Made by a program: the position numbers and the translations under genes. From NCBI GenBank assembly GCA_015501055.1, contig JADNYV010000032.1:124001-188000 (forward strand): 64,000 nt of DNA, written 5' to 3'. Within the stretch, counting starts at the first letter, position 1, and every line of letters begins with the position of its first letter. The notes beneath the pieces were generated by a model that was not told the origin of the DNA, searched no databases, and worked only from the letters and a program-made list of their open reading frames with translations. This DNA comes from Mucidula mucida. Lineage: Eukaryota; Basidiomycota; Agaricomycetes; Agaricales; Physalacriaceae. Below are positions 62,474 through 64,000 of the stretch, one piece after another.

Positions 62474-63926
62474 CTAGTCTGAGGACGACTTCATGATCCA
62501 GGGTTCTTGCGAACGCCACTGGTGGGGAGGAACACCCAGCTCGAATAGACGTGCGACAACAGCAGAGAAACTGTGAAGCACGCATTAGACAAAGCGAAAG
62601 CGAGAACTTGAAGACGCACTCCTTGAAGAAAAGATCTTGATCTTCAGCATAAGCTTTAGCATACTTCTTGAAGCTCTTGTCCTGAGTAAGCACGTAGTCG
62701 GTCCTGAAGTTCATGTTAGCTCTCCGCATGCCTACTAGATAACAAATGCATACGGCAACATCATAAGGCTTCTGGTCTTTTTGTCCTCGAGTTGCTTGGG
62801 ACCATTCCACTTCTTCCAGACCCATCTAAACTATGATTAGCGGATATAATGGTGAGCATCAGAAGGGGCCTACTTCTCATCGAAAAGAAGCTTGAAGTAG
62901 TCATTGGTCACAGTAATAGGCGAAAATGTCCACGGGCCTTCGAATCCAGAGCGGTTGCTGTGGCAGCGACCGAGAGCGTGAGCACCGGAGAGAGCGACGA
63001 TTTCTTGGTCATTGAATCCCATACGATAGAAAATCTGTCACACAGTTCAGCGATAAGTCGCGAGTCAGATGTGACGCCCTCACATTCCTGAGATGGTCAG
63101 CACCCAGGCCGGCATCAGGTAGTCGGCCATCTGGAGTAGCCTGATCTTGAATACCGTCTATCCGCCCGGCGCGCCATGGGATTTTGGGGCCGCCCATCTC
63201 CTGAATGGCAGCCACGCCAGCAAGAGTCCAGAGGTCCCCGTAACTGATCCAAGGGAACTGCTCTTTGACCTTCTCCATAAGATCGCGGGCGACATTTAAT
63301 CCAGCATTGGCACCGTGAAGTGACTCGGGTGCGAACCGCATTGTGGCGTAGTTGCTATATTACGCGAACATCAAAAAAAGGAAACATATCCATGAAAAAG
63401 CGCTTACCTGCCTCCGGTCTGGGTGTCCTTGTCGTATGTACCCGATGAATGCCAAGCCAACCGGAGAAGAACGGGACCATATGAACCATCTATTAACAGC
63501 CTCAACTCGTGCTGATGATATCGAGAGGAGATAATTACCATCATAGCCAGCGTCTGAAGCATCGTCAAGTATTTCAGCAATCTTATCGTACACCTGAGAA
63601 ACCATCAACGACTTGTCATTATAACCAGAAAAATGACACACCTTCTGGAAATCCTCCTTCATTGGTGTTGGGTTTGCCTTGAGAGTAACATAGGCAGAGT
63701 TTGGTGTGGCCGACTTTCCGGCGTCCCAGAGAAAGTAGGAGGCTCCACCACCGACGACAACTGCAGCGAGGCCGATGTAGATTCCAATATTCGACTTCTC
63801 AGCAGGTGGCGGAGTAGAGTAAGCACGGAAAGAGGACCTGAAGGCAGCTCTGGGCTTCGCCGCATGGACGGCGGCGGCGCGCAGCGGGCGCAGAGGCGCG
63901 TGAGCTCTAGAAAAGGCGCTGAACAT
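62474..63926 (-). CDS. CCP1: mitochondrial cytochrome c peroxidase
   Basis: Class I haem peroxidase of the mitochondrial intermembrane space that reduces H2O2 with electrons from cytochrome c. ATG 63926 begins a presequence ([20 protein letters not shown]) rich in Arg and Ala, followed by a hydrophobic sorting segment ([20 protein letters not shown]) as in yeast CCP. The mature part has [20 protein letters not shown] with the distal Arg and His, [37 protein letters not shown] and [18 protein letters not shown] with the proximal His. It continues to [15 protein letters not shown], a region typical of fungal CCP. The C-terminus is [18 protein letters not shown] with the stop at 62474-62476. Introns include about 63416-63432 (left end) and one after AGYDD. 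The ATG at 63926 yields the complete presequence. Confidence 0.93.
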
Positions 63927-64000
63927 GGTGGTAAGGAGGCAAGCAACGGTGTTTCGGGGGCTCGAGGTAATAAGCAGCCTTGTCAGCTGTGCGTGACTTG
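63927..64000. promoter_or_regulatory. 5' flank of cytochrome c peroxidase
   Basis: Only 74 bp upstream of the start before the window ends. No motif assigned. Confidence 0.3.

Overview
The window is nuclear DNA of a filamentous basidiomycete, most likely an Agaricomycete. The evidence is: genes split by many 45-65 nt GT-AG introns, a cerato-platanin, a CAP59/CMT1-type GT69 mannosyltransferase, fungal Ctr copper transporter and ferric reductase genes, plant-cell-wall pectinases, and a repeated F-box family with the usual basidiomycete 'LPEDVLxEIF' core. No tRNA, rRNA, CRISPR array, complete transposon or prokaryotic operon was recognised. All exon joins were made by eye.

Layout. 0-1 kb: 3' end of a glycerol-3-phosphate acyltransferase. 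1.8-4.1 kb: an NDH-2-like FAD oxidoreductase with two frame breaks, then an N-terminally truncated SDR. 6.1-9.4 kb: a 14-exon Xaa-Pro aminopeptidase with an unusual disordered N-terminal extension. 10.7-20.3 kb: a large inverted duplication. Its two arms (about 2.3 kb each) each carry an intact F-box gene and a 90-bp hairpin element. The spacer holds a hotdog thioesterase and an uncharacterised KTPGRAL-motif protein. 21 kb: cerato-platanin. 23.3-29.1 kb: a very intron-rich ABCC/Yor1-like transporter, followed by a C2H2 zinc-finger gene. 32.8-36.1 kb: an FAD monooxygenase and an aquaglyceroporin, convergent. 37.6-38.6 kb: an F-box pseudogene. 39.6-46.1 kb: GT69 mannosyltransferase, MAPEG/microsomal GST, secreted subtilase. 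46.7-49.6 kb: a ferric/cupric reductase next to a Ctr copper transporter. 51-55.4 kb: a small secreted protein, then a GH28 polygalacturonase-like gene and a CE8 pectin methylesterase in divergent orientation. 55.5-61.1 kb: two more broken F-box copies around a DAO-type FAD oxidoreductase. 62.5-63.9 kb: mitochondrial cytochrome c peroxidase.

Functional themes. The divergent GH28/CE8 pair is a small pectin-utilisation module: the esterase demethylates pectin, which makes it a substrate for the polygalacturonase. The Ctr/ferric reductase pair fits reductive metal uptake, in which the reductase makes Cu(I) for Ctr. The F-box copies form a family (two intact, three decaying) that is spreading locally. 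The two intact copies show a stretch of perfect identity that suggests recent gene conversion.

Quality caveat. The NDH-2-like gene, ABC transporter, Ctr and ferric reductase each contain single-base frame breaks inside otherwise well-conserved coding sequence, while neighbouring genes of similar or greater length are clean. This is either sequencing or assembly error or genuine decay, and needs read-level checking.
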